A model generated the notes under the pieces. The model did not search any database, was not told where the DNA came from, and saw only the letters and a list, made by a program, of their open reading frames with translations. A stretch of DNA of 28,933 nucleotides. Origin: CAZTDD01 sp964612675. GTDB lineage: Bacteria; Hinthialibacterota; Hinthialibacteria; Hinthialibacterales; JAKPRU01. The stretch lies in contig CAZTDD010000089.1 of assembly GCA_964612675.1 (NCBI GenBank), positions 1 to 28,933 of the forward strand, given 5' to 3'. Shown here piece by piece: positions 22,575 through 28,933 of this stretch; within the stretch, counting starts at the first letter, position 1, and every line of letters begins with the position of its first letter. Position numbers and translations under genes: made by a program.

Positions 22575-23741
22575 CTATTTCAAATGTCTCTTCAGTCTTC
22601 GCAACACCAAACGATCACAATCCTCTTGTGATTTCGGATCGACCGCCTGGAAGTCGCTATGGTGATTATTCTGGAAATCGACCATTACCCACTCTCCTTC
22701 TTGATTGCAGATGAAGAGATGAACACCCCCGACAACCTGTTCGTCGGGATTCCCTTTCTTCCGTCCGATCATATAATCGGCATAGAGCGCGTAATCTGCA
22801 TCGGGAGGGTTTTCCCTGAGATATTTTCGAAATTCTCGGGCTGTATCCCAAACAACCCTCAACTGATTGGAACTTCCTTCGACATCGAAATCCATTTTCG
22901 TTTCATTGACTTTCGCTTGACCGATTCCTGCCTTTTTCATCAGAGTGGCAAGGTGTTCTGCACGATCAACGCTGTTTTCATCGCCGATATGGACCGGAAA
23001 AACCTGAATCGTTGCCGTCTTCAGATCTTTCTTCAGTTGATCTGTCCGTTTCTTGATGGCCGCCCGTTCTTCTTCAGGTGGGAGATGCGATTTTGCCTCC
23101 CACAGTCTGGCCATATTCCCCTTCGGAGGGTCCTTCAGCTCATGCAGACCGAATTTCGTGTAAAGCCTTTCTTTCATCAGCACACAACAAGTCATTGGAT
23201 CCTTCGGTTTGATTCGCCTGAACGTCGGACTTTCCGGAGTTTGCGAATCGCTCCACACCAATTCCCCGGACTTGGTTGTTACGAAAGTGCGGATTTCGTC
23301 GACCCCTTTGCCGGGTGTCCCGATAAACTCACCGTAAATCGCATAGTCAGTGTCCACCGGATTCTTCTGAATGAATTCGGCGAACAATTGACCTGTCTGC
23401 TCGGTGTTTTTCTCGGGAGGGTCCTGGAAATCCGTATCGGAAATCTCGATATTCATCACACCCGCTTGTTCGAGAAACAAACCCATGACTTGCGCGACAT
23501 TCTTTGACATCGGCATTACTTTGCCGGCCAGGGAAATCGGGAAGATGGTTACGGAAGTCGTTTCTTTGTCGAATGGCAGCATTTCTTTCTTAACTTGTTG
23601 GGCTTTGACCGGTGTGATCTGCAGGAGGGCATATAAAATCAGAATGAATGCTGTGAATAGAACCGGCTTCGCGAGTGAGCGTTCATGTTTTTCCGAACCT
23701 ACTGTGTTTCGCTGGCAATCGATTTTACCGTTCATGTTCAT
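22575..23741 (-). CDS. Secreted protein with two homologous domains
   Basis: 388 residues with a signal peptide (hydrophobic 27-43, cut after VKA at 47). Residues 62-197 and 243-388 are diverged copies of one alpha/beta domain: compare TSVTIFPISLAG with ATIQVFPVHIGD, NPVDTDYAIYGEF (127) with NPPDADYALYADY (311), and the end motifs MKERLYTKFGLHEL and VLRRLKRHL. A charged helix (about 220-242) links them. The start of each domain recalls TolB-N-type folds, but I recognise no named family. The ATG at 23741 has AAGGAGG seven bases upstream, a very strong ribosome site, so the protein is probably abundant. Function unknown. Confidence 0.8.
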   Translation of the reverse strand: MNMNGKIDCQRNTVGSEKHERSLAKPVLFTAFILILYALLQITPVKAQQVKKEMLPFDKETTSVTIFPISLAGKVMPMSKNVAQVMGLFLEQAGVMNIEISDTDFQDPPEKNTEQTGQLFAEFIQKNPVDTDYAIYGEFIGTPGKGVDEIRTFVTTKSGELVWSDSQTPESPTFRRIKPKDPMTCCVLMKERLYTKFGLHELKDPPKGNMARLWEAKSHLPPEEERAAIKKRTDQLKKDLKTATIQVFPVHIGDENSVDRAEHLATLMKKAGIGQAKVNETKMDFDVEGSSNQLRVVWDTAREFRKYLRENPPDADYALYADYMIGRKKGNPDEQVVGGVHLFICNQEGEWVMVDFQNNHHSDFQAVDPKSQEDCDRLVLRRLKRHLK

Positions 23742-23800
23742 TGTAAATCCTCCTTTTTAGTTGTTTTGTCTGGAAGAATTGTGGGATTGTCCTTTCCGGA

Positions 23801-25222
23801 CTATCCTAATTGACACCTCCTTTCTTTCATGGCGCATGGATAAGTATTTGATAGATAACTCAACTCATGCTCGGATTTAGGTCTTTCTCTTGCGGTGTAT
23901 CTTGCTGGGTCCCATCCTTTGAAACCGAATCGAATCACGCGTCCGAGATAGGCGAAATTGATCGCGGCGGCATAAGGCAGCGTTGCGAATCCACGAGGCC
24001 TTGTGACCCAACGCGCAAGCCGCCGCAGAATCCTCCACGGTCGGTAGAATCGATTCGTAACCCAATCGTGACCGGCCTGTAGTTCTTCGCCTGACATTGA
24101 ACGGTGTTTGAAAACAACATGGTGGAAATCATAATGGGACCAATCACAATCCACGATCCGACTCTGCATGGTTTCATATTGCGCCGTTCCGGGAAGCGGT
24201 GTGAATATCGAGACTTGAATCGCATCCACTTCCAAATCATCGAGAAGCGACAAGGTCTTACGAAACACTGTTGGATCGTCCCCCTCAAATCCGAATACAA
24301 TTCCCGCCTCAACGCCGATGCCGTAAGAATGCAATATCCTGATTTTCTGTCGATATTCATTTACTCGATGGAATTCTTTCTCCACTTTTTCTAAATTCGT
24401 ATCGGAAAAAGTCTCTAAACCGACAAATAACCCGATGCATCCCGCGTCAGCGGCGAGTTTCACGAATTCCGGCTCGTCGGTAATCCCGAGAGTCGACTGT
24501 GTGATCCAGTATTTGCCGAGTGGTTTAAGACCTTCGAACAGTTTTCGTGCATATTCCCGGTCTGCCGTGAGATTGTCGTCCACAAACATGAAGGCTCTCG
24601 TTGGAATTTGCTTGACTTCCTCGATAACCTGCTCGACAGGGCGTCGAACCTGTTTGTGTTTGTGAAAGGCGGACACGGAACAAAACGAACACCGATTCGG
24701 ACACCCGCGTGTGGCTTGGACAGCGTATTGCGTCGAGTATTTGCCGCCGCGCATCAAATGGCGCGGGAGCGGTTTCAATGCGGACAGGTCCGGGGGAGTG
24801 TTGGCTTGGTAGATTCCATTGAGATTTCCTTCCCGTGCATCGTTCACGACACGCGGCCAAATCCCCTCCGCTTCCCCCACGACGACAGCGTCTGCGTGTC
24901 GGATCGCTTCATCCGGGCAAAGCGTCGGATGCATTCCCCCGAGCACAACCGGTACACCTCTTTGTCGGAAGCGTGCTGCAAGCTCGTACGCGCGCGGTGC
25001 AGCGGCGGTCATGCAGGTAATCCCCACGAGATCCACGTCTGCATCCATCGGCACCTCATCGATCTGTTCGTCGACAATTTCGACTTCTACACCTGCGGGC
25101 GTTTCTGCAGCCACGGTAAGAAGGCTCAGAAGCGAAAACCGAAATGTTCGTCCGTTGAAAACACGACTACGGCCGATGTGATGCCAATCTCCGCTTGCTG
25201 GGGCTATAAGAAGAATATTCAT
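23801..25222 (-). CDS. B12-binding-domain radical SAM protein
   Basis: 473 residues. The N-terminal Rossmann-like cobalamin-binding domain (1-135) contains VPVVLGGMHPT but no DxHxxG, so any cobalamin would bind base-off without the lower His. The radical SAM core follows, with C174, C178 and C181 (RGCPNRCSFC) holding the [4Fe-4S] cluster. FVDDNLTAD, GLETFSD and TPLPGT are typical of this large group, which includes methylases and lipid or natural-product modifiers. The C-terminal part is rich in Arg and aromatics. The ATG at 25222 has GGAG six bases upstream. It follows the marR gene by 103 bp on the same strand. Substrate unknown. Confidence 0.88.
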   Translation of the reverse strand: MNILLIAPASGDWHHIGRSRVFNGRTFRFSLLSLLTVAAETPAGVEVEIVDEQIDEVPMDADVDLVGITCMTAAAPRAYELAARFRQRGVPVVLGGMHPTLCPDEAIRHADAVVVGEAEGIWPRVVNDAREGNLNGIYQANTPPDLSALKPLPRHLMRGGKYSTQYAVQATRGCPNRCSFCSVSAFHKHKQVRRPVEQVIEEVKQIPTRAFMFVDDNLTADREYARKLFEGLKPLGKYWITQSTLGITDEPEFVKLAADAGCIGLFVGLETFSDTNLEKVEKEFHRVNEYRQKIRILHSYGIGVEAGIVFGFEGDDPTVFRKTLSLLDDLEVDAIQVSIFTPLPGTAQYETMQSRIVDCDWSHYDFHHVVFKHRSMSGEELQAGHDWVTNRFYRPWRILRRLARWVTRPRGFATLPYAAAINFAYLGRVIRFGFKGWDPARYTARERPKSEHELSYLSNTYPCAMKERRCQLG

Positions 25223-25282
25223 GGCGGTCTCCTTTGTTCTTATATAAAAAGTTTATTAGTGAACTATTAGGCCAAAGAAATT

Positions 25283-25297
25283 ACGGCCTTCGGCCGT
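25283..25297. terminator. Weak hairpin between marR and the radical SAM gene
   Basis: Arms ACGGCC and GGCCGT around a 3-nt loop, followed by TTTTGTG on the plus strand and AATTTC on the minus strand. On the marR side it could act as an attenuator or weak terminator; it could equally be a chance hairpin. Confidence 0.3.
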
Positions 25298-25325
25298 TTT
25301 GTGTTTCCTGCACGCGTCTACGATT

Positions 25326-25811
25326 TCAGCGTGGCTTTGACGTATCTTTCAATCGCTTGCGCAACCGCTCCAATAGGGAGCAGATGATATCGTGTTCTTC
25401 ATCAGTGAGTGCCGACATGACCTCGTGCACACGCCGATTGTATTCGTTTTCGGCTCGCTCAAGGACTTCCCGGCCGCTTTCGGTCAGGCTGACGAGTTTG
25501 ACCCGCCGGTCGGACGAATCGGGCGTTCTTCTGACCCAGCCGAGCTGCTCCAGACGGTCAACCAACCCCGTCACATTCGAGCGATTGACCAGCAGCATGT
25601 TCCCAAGGACCGTCTGGTTCATCTCAGAACCGTTGGACTGATATTTCAGCAGCATCAAGACATTGAACTGGGCATCCGTCAGCCCGAGCGGCCGCAGGAT
25701 TCGGTCGCCCTCCTTTTCGAGCAGCGTTCCGGTCATGGCCACGCTCAACAGCGCCTCATGCGCCCGGCTCCCGAAATCGTGATGAAGCCCCAGTTCTTCT
25801 TTCAAGCCCAT
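25326..25811 (-). CDS. MarR-family transcriptional regulator
   Basis: 161 residues. The dimerisation helices at both ends flank a winged helix (about 44-112): FNVLMLLKYQSNGSEM, then MLLVNRSNVTGLVDRLEQLG as the recognition helix and SSDRRVKLVSLT as the wing with the conserved Asp-Arg-Arg. Such dimers repress neighbouring genes until a ligand binds. The ATG at 25811 has GAGGA seven bases upstream. A strong promoter precedes it, and the radical SAM gene downstream is a natural target. Confidence 0.93.
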   Translation of the reverse strand: MGLKEELGLHHDFGSRAHEALLSVAMTGTLLEKEGDRILRPLGLTDAQFNVLMLLKYQSNGSEMNQTVLGNMLLVNRSNVTGLVDRLEQLGWVRRTPDSSDRRVKLVSLTESGREVLERAENEYNRRVHEVMSALTDEEHDIICSLLERLRKRLKDTSKPR

Positions 25812-25843
25812 TGTAAAATCCTCGGCTTCTAGTTTCTGTCTAT

Positions 25844-25872
25844 ATTATTCACCACTAAACATAATTTGTCAA
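25844..25872 (-). promoter_or_regulatory. Sigma70 promoter of the marR gene
   Basis: TTGACA (25872-25867), a 17-bp spacer and AATAAT (25849-25844) on the minus strand. The spacer reads TTTAGTGGTG; a similar TTTATTAGTGAACTATTAGG occurs at 25251-25270, upstream of the radical SAM gene. Both might be bound by the MarR protein, but this rests on weak similarity. Confidence 0.75.
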
Positions 25873-26058
25873 GCCTTTTTTCGCGTTCGAGGGAATATTT
25901 TTGCGAGCCGTTGGACGAATTGACGTTGAGAGCTACATAACAAACTGAATTCGAACGACTTATTCGAACAGGATCGTGTGGAGGGGAAAAAGTTCCGGTT
26001 CAGCCGAACGGGCCGTCTCAAAGCAGCCAAAGCGAATGAGAGAGCGCTTCGCCCCCAA

Positions 26059-26138
26059 GATTGATGACACGGCAAAAAGTCGGAAATTGGCGGCGGAAGT
26101 TCCCTCTCCCCCCGGGAGAGGGATAGGGTGAGGGGCTA
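26059..26138 (+). repeat. Half copy of the GCAAAAAGTC inverted-repeat element
   Basis: Begins GATTGATGACACGGCAAAAAG and carries the internal hairpin CCCTCTCC-CCCC-GGGAGAGGG. It matches the left part of 26341-26449 and then stops without the right inverted end. It is part of the gene-free stretch 25873-26909. Confidence 0.7.
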
Positions 26139-26273
26139 TCATTGCACTGGATTCAGGTATTATTCTTTGCTTGTGTATTCGCCAGACACAGCAAATCAAG
26201 CAGAGGCAAAAGGTGTTTGTAATGACAGGAGTTCATTAAATACGGAGGGAGGGGTGGCGCAAAATGCAAAGAT

Positions 26274-26312
26274 CCCTCACCCCGCCCTCTCCCAGAGGGA
26301 GAGGGGGAAGAA
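26274..26312 (+). repeat. Inverted REP-like GC hairpin
   Basis: CCCTCACCCCGCCCTCTCCC followed by AGAGGGAGAGGGGG. This is the same CCCTCACCC/CTCTCCC motif as in 26341-26449, in the opposite sense. The short hairpin is typical of intergenic REP-like DNA. Confidence 0.6.
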
Positions 26313-26340
26313 CTCCGCCGGACTTTTCGCGGTGCTGTTA

Positions 26341-26449
26341 ATCTTGACGGGGTCGCAAAAAGTCGAAAGTTGGCATCGGAAGTTCCCTCTCCCCCCGGGA
26401 GAGGGATAGGGTGAGGGGCGATTCTTGGACTTTTTGCGACGGCGTCAAT
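26341..26449. mobile_element. MITE-like element with imperfect terminal inverted repeats
   Basis: About 109 bp. The left end has TTGACGGGGTCGCAAAAAGTC; the right end, on the reverse strand, has TTGACGCCGTCGCAAAAAGTC, differing at two bases. The interior contains the CCCTCTCC...GGGAGAGGG hairpin. It has no coding capacity, so any movement would need a transposase from elsewhere. No clear target-site duplication was seen. Confidence 0.6.
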
Positions 26450-26506
26450 CTTTGGGAGGGAAACAGGAGGGAGTTTTGACACAGCCTCGGAATTGGGGTG
26501 GCACCC
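26447..26506 (+). repeat. Dispersed intergenic repeat module X, copy 2
   Basis: Matches 3297-3357 with about four differences. It abuts the right end of the MITE-like element, so a composite of modules is present. The stretch after it (26507-26700) is GC-rich with a CGGCTCGGCGGGAGCCTCGC hairpin-like sequence and no gene. Confidence 0.8.
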
Positions 26507-26762
26507 GATACAGACTGCTCCACGGGTGGCTCCGATGGGTTGTCACGCGGCTCGGCGGGAGCCTCGCCTTCCCATGGCGGCTCGGAGAGCCGTCCTTGCT
26601 TCTGTGACATTGGCAAAATGGTAGAATCTTCCGCAGTGGACAATTCAGAGGATGCCAGTGTCCTGACCTATATGTAACATATTCGCACGTCGTGTGACCG
26701 TCATCGCGAGCCACGGACCGTCGGAGCCGGTGATTTGAGAAAGAAAACGTGGTGTCCGTTGC

Positions 26763-26840
26763 CGTCATGGCGAGCGAAGCGTGGCCATCTCGCCGTTATG
26801 CGTCGAACGATGAGATTGCTTCGCTTCGCTCGCAATGACG
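26763..26840. repeat. REP-like inverted pair of GTCATTGCGAGCGAAGCG motifs
   Basis: Arms 26763-26781 and 26822-26840 are inverted copies with one mismatch in 19. Similar CGTCATTGCGAGCGAAG elements are common intergenic repeats in many bacterial phyla. A partial third arm, CGTCATCGCGAG, starts at 26699. It lies 70 bp before the pilin gene. Confidence 0.8.
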
Positions 26841-26909
26841 ATAAGTTACGATATATCTGCGACACTACACTAATGGCTGACAGAAGATTGGAAGGAAAGT
26901 AGAATTCAC

Positions 26910-27497
26910 ATGAAATCATTTCACCGCCGGAACAAGGGAGCCTTTACGCTTATCGAACTGCTTATCGTTGTGGCCATCATCGGCATTCTTGCCGCGATTG
27001 CCGTTCCCAACTTCTTGAATGCCCGGGTCCGTGCTGGCATCGCGCGGGTGAAGGGCGATTTCAAGGCGATCGATACCGCCCTCCAGATGTACAAGATGGA
27101 TCACAATGTGTATCCACCGGATCGGGGCGGGCCCAACGTCGGCGACGGCGATGATGCATCGTACAGCCACCTGACGACCCCGGTCGCGTATCTCTCCAGC
27201 ATCGACTTGTGTATGGACTTTTTTACATCGAAGGGGGGCCGTTTGGAGAGCGGTCAGCGGGGAATACGCAACTTCTACGATTACGGGATGGTGCCTTACA
27301 TCACGGAATCCGGAGTGGGTTATGTCGTTGTAAGTTTTGCCCCGGACCGGATTCTGAATATGCCCTGGGCGACCAGTGCGATGGATGCCATGGCGGATAG
27401 TGACGGGGATCGATTGACCTTTGTCTATGAAAGCACCAACGGTCTGGTCTCCTCCGGGGACATCATTCGCACCGGTGTCGGCATGTTTCCGAAGTAG
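26910..27497 (+). CDS. Type IV pilin-like / type II secretion pseudopilin
   Basis: 195 residues. A short basic leader (RRNKGA) precedes the prepilin motif FTLIELLIVVAIIGILAAIA, with the Glu at +5 if cleavage falls after Ala11. That is unusual but seen in relatives, since Gly is the normal -1 residue. The hydrophobic helix continues to VPNFLNARVR. The globular part (DFKAIDTALQMYKMDHNVYP, then a disordered Gly/Asp loop) is typical of the H-type pseudopilin-like family abundant in some uncultured phyla. The start at 26910 is preceded by AAGGAAAG at a rather long spacing. No assembly genes are in the window. Its last 55 bp recur at 28239-28293. Confidence 0.9.
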   Translation: MKSFHRRNKGAFTLIELLIVVAIIGILAAIAVPNFLNARVRAGIARVKGDFKAIDTALQMYKMDHNVYPPDRGGPNVGDGDDASYSHLTTPVAYLSSIDLCMDFFTSKGGRLESGQRGIRNFYDYGMVPYITESGVGYVVVSFAPDRILNMPWATSAMDAMADSDGDRLTFVYESTNGLVSSGDIIRTGVGMFPK

Positions 27498-27605
27498 GCG
27501 CCAAGCCGAGCTTTGAGCAGGGGATTGCCTCCTTTTTGAGATCAATCAGTACTCCGACGATGCCAGGAAAATCATGTGTGACGAGGGGGCTATGGAGAAC
27601 CCGTC

Positions 27606-27929
27606 TTACTGCCCTTCTAGTTTATGCCTATCCCCGAGTGCGTTTCGGACCGCACGGGGATCACGCGCACAATGAAAAAGACCGAATACAATAACCTCCT
27701 CCCCACTTAGAGTAAAATAGATCGCATAAGGGAATCTTCTCAATAGACAACGTCTGAAGTCTCTGTGGACTTTGGGATACATGTAAGGATTCCGAGGAAT
27801 ATCGCTCACGCAAGCATAAAAGACTCGAAGAAACTCTTCCCCAAGTCCCAGTGACTTGGTCTCATACCAGAGATAACCGCTGATGACATCTTCCTCGACT
27901 TCGGCGACAAAACGCGGCACGAAGTTCAT
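27606..27929 (-). CDS. ParE/RelE-family toxin
   Basis: 107 residues of the RelE/ParE fold: VEEDVISGYLWYETKSLGLG, FLRVFYACVSDIPRNPYMYP and a C-terminal strand pair with FPYAIYFTLSGEEVIVFGLF and HCARDPRAV. ParE members poison gyrase and RelE members cut mRNA on the ribosome; the layout here is closer to ParE, but the assignment is not certain. The start overlaps the antitoxin stop as ATGA. The toxin looks intact. Confidence 0.88.
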   Translation of the reverse strand: MNFVPRFVAEVEEDVISGYLWYETKSLGLGEEFLRVFYACVSDIPRNPYMYPKVHRDFRRCLLRRFPYAIYFTLSGEEVIVFGLFHCARDPRAVRNALGDRHKLEGQ

Positions 27930-28147
27930 TTTCTTTTTTCGATCCTGCTCTGCAGTTCCTCAAGAGACAAAAGGTCCGACGGTGCAGATTCGGATTTGTC
28001 TAGTCTCCTGTCCAATTCGTCTCTATGGCTTTGAAGGACAGGAACAGAGGATTCATCCGAAGCGATGCTGTCCCAAAGCTCCTCGACCAATAGGATCTTC
28101 TCCGACGTTGTCAGTTTCGTGATTTCGGGAATGCTGCTTACACGCAC
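27926..28147 (-). CDS. Addiction-module antitoxin of the ParE/RelE pair
   Basis: 73 residues of the short 'addiction module component' family: a helical protein with ITKLTTSEKILLVEELWDSI near the N-terminus and a charged C-terminal helix. It should bind the adjacent toxin. The start is GTG at 28147, with GAGGAG seven bases upstream. The 4-bp overlap with the toxin implies translational coupling. Confidence 0.87.
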   Translation of the reverse strand: MRVSSIPEITKLTTSEKILLVEELWDSIASDESSVPVLQSHRDELDRRLDKSESAPSDLLSLEELQSRIEKRK

Positions 28148-28174
28148 TGTCTATCTCCTCACACGTCCATTTTC

Positions 28175-28180
28175 ATTATA
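28175..28180 (-). promoter_or_regulatory. -10 box of the ParE/RelE-type operon
   Basis: A perfect TATAAT on the minus strand, 27 bp before the antitoxin GTG. No convincing -35 is visible, so it may need an activator or use an extended context. Confidence 0.45.
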
Positions 28181-28220
28181 ATAACACACCCCTGTTCCTC
28201 TTGGTACGCCGTGTTGCTCA

Positions 28221-28293
28221 GACTCGCAGGGGGATTTGCTGGTCTCCTCCGGGGACATCATCCGCACCGGTGTCGGCATGTTTCCGAAGTAGG
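28221..28293 (+). pseudogene. Remnant 3' end of a second pilin gene
   Basis: The last 55 bp (28239-28293) match 27444-27498 of the intact pilin gene with one mismatch, and the frame reads VSSGDIIRTGVGMFPK then stop. Upstream, DSQGDL (from 28221) still resembles the pilin family pattern but is not a copy of the intact gene here, so the source was a paralogue rather than a fresh duplicate. No start or hydrophobic helix remains. The 5' part is missing, with the toxin-antitoxin pair in its place. Confidence 0.75.
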
Positions 28294-28540
28294 GTTCTCT
28301 GATCCACTGGGCATGGAATAATTATCGGGAGAATCGTGTTCAGGCGATGCGACCGTGAGTTCCGCGAGGATCTCATGAATGAAAGGATTGTACGTCATAT
28401 CACGGCATTGTCGGGGGCGTTCCTCCCGACAGCTGCATGAGAGGACGTGTCGACCGACGGATCTGCTCCTACCAAAACGGATCGTCATTAGAGCAAACAT
28501 TGAGGGGAAGCGAAGGACGGTTGGTTAAGATTAGTAATTC

Positions 28541-28870
28541 TTAGAACTGGGAGGCGTTTAGTTGGACGACAAGGTTCTGGATCGGAGGCTCGAGATTGTC
28601 GAATCCCCCTGAATACGGGAACGTATCCGTTCGATTGATGAGCTGAAGGCGGTATTTCATGTGCGGTCGGAGATACACAAGAAAATACCCACCTTCATTT
28701 GTTCGGGCCATGCCGCCGTAGGTCTCTCCCCCGTCCTGGTCCTCCACAGCCTCGGCTCGAACAATCACGCGTTCAAGCGGTTTGTGGCTGTTGTCAATGA
28801 CGCGTCCGTGAATATAACTGTTCGGTTTAAGGACCACATCGTATCGCATCTCCCGTGTATCTGAGGGCAT
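28541..28870 (-). CDS. Truncated carboxypeptidase-regulatory-like domain protein
   Basis: 109 residues with one CarboxypepD_reg-like beta-sandwich: YDVVLKPNSYIHGRVIDNSH, KPLERVIVRAEAVED, TNEGGYFLVYLRPHMKYRLQ. These domains are normally parts of longer surface or secreted proteins. An in-frame TGA lies at 28892-28894, and the residues between it and the ATG (IWVNLE) still look like a continuing domain boundary. The reading frame therefore seems to be a fragment cut by a stop or frameshift rather than a true short gene. No ribosome binding site precedes the ATG. The 28294-28540 gap shows no other gene. Confidence 0.5.
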   Translation of the reverse strand: MPSDTREMRYDVVLKPNSYIHGRVIDNSHKPLERVIVRAEAVEDQDGGETYGGMARTNEGGYFLVYLRPHMKYRLQLINRTDTFPYSGGFDNLEPPIQNLVVQLNASQF

Positions 28871-28933
28871 CTCAAGGTTAACCCAAATTCGTCATTAATT
28901 TGCGTAAACCATTGATTTTATTGAACCGAGGGT

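Noticed and set aside
22659..23507. Plus-strand open frame of 282 codons over the two-domain secreted protein.
   Set aside because: The minus-strand gene has a strong AAGGAGG, a signal peptide and an internal duplication; the plus frame has none of these.
25873..26909. Closely placed repeats that could suggest a CRISPR array.
   Set aside because: Units differ in length and sequence, occur in both orientations and have no regular spacers; they fit REP- and MITE-like elements.
28258..28500. Minus-strand open frame of 80 codons between the pilin remnant and the right-edge fragment.
   Set aside because: It overlaps the pilin remnant on the opposite strand, has no ribosome site and no recognisable pattern.

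Overview
The window reads as a piece of chromosome from a didermic, heterotrophic bacterium of moderate GC content. Evidence for two membranes is a probable lipoprotein, several Sec signal peptides and an AF-TLIELL-type pseudopilin. The mix of genes (short pseudopilin with an 'AIAVPNFLNA' core, SUMF1/FGE-like secreted proteins, ECF sigma with a zinc-finger anti-sigma, several small toxin-antitoxin modules, many GC-rich intergenic hairpin repeats) resembles uncultured lineages around Planctomycetota, Hydrogenedentota or Sumerlaeota. That placement is an inference from gene style only; no rRNA or tRNA gene is visible.

Layout. 1-680 (minus): a Doc/AbrB toxin-antitoxin pair behind a clear sigma70 promoter. 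911-3130: a secreted protein ending in an FGE-like domain. 3131-4180: repeat-rich DNA, an orphan HicB antitoxin and a VOC-fold protein that has taken the place of hicA. 4363-8825 (plus): a probable uptake and catabolic run of small membrane protein, sodium/solute symporter, sugar-phosphate-isomerase-like TIM barrel and IlvD dehydratase. 8946-12994 (minus): a RidA/chorismatase-like protein, cupin, small membrane protein, UppS and a membrane protein/winged-helix regulator pair with a near-leaderless promoter.

13224-14681 (plus): a polytopic membrane protein, overlapping tail to tail with a large secreted six-hairpin glycosidase-like protein (minus). 17390-18404 (minus): a DUF4177-like protein and a secreted beta-sandwich protein with a strong intrinsic terminator. 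18585-20447 (minus): ECF sigma factor and an anti-sigma/DUF4349 fusion. 20553-22236 (minus): zinc-ribbon membrane protein and a probable lipoprotein with an FGE-like fold. 22575-25811 (minus): a secreted protein with two internal repeats, a B12-binding radical SAM protein and a MarR regulator with its promoter.

25873-26909 is about 1 kb without genes, built from repeats including a MITE-like inverted-repeat element. 26910-28870 holds a pseudopilin gene, a ParE/RelE toxin-antitoxin pair, a leftover 3' end of a second pilin gene, and a truncated carboxypeptidase-regulatory-like domain at the right edge.

The most notable points are the hicA-to-VOC replacement, the toxin-antitoxin module lying between an intact pilin gene and a broken pilin copy, the multi-copy modular intergenic repeats, and the inverted repeat just upstream of the near-leaderless promoter of the membrane-sensor/regulator pair. 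No single clearly new defence or biosynthetic system is proven by the sequence.
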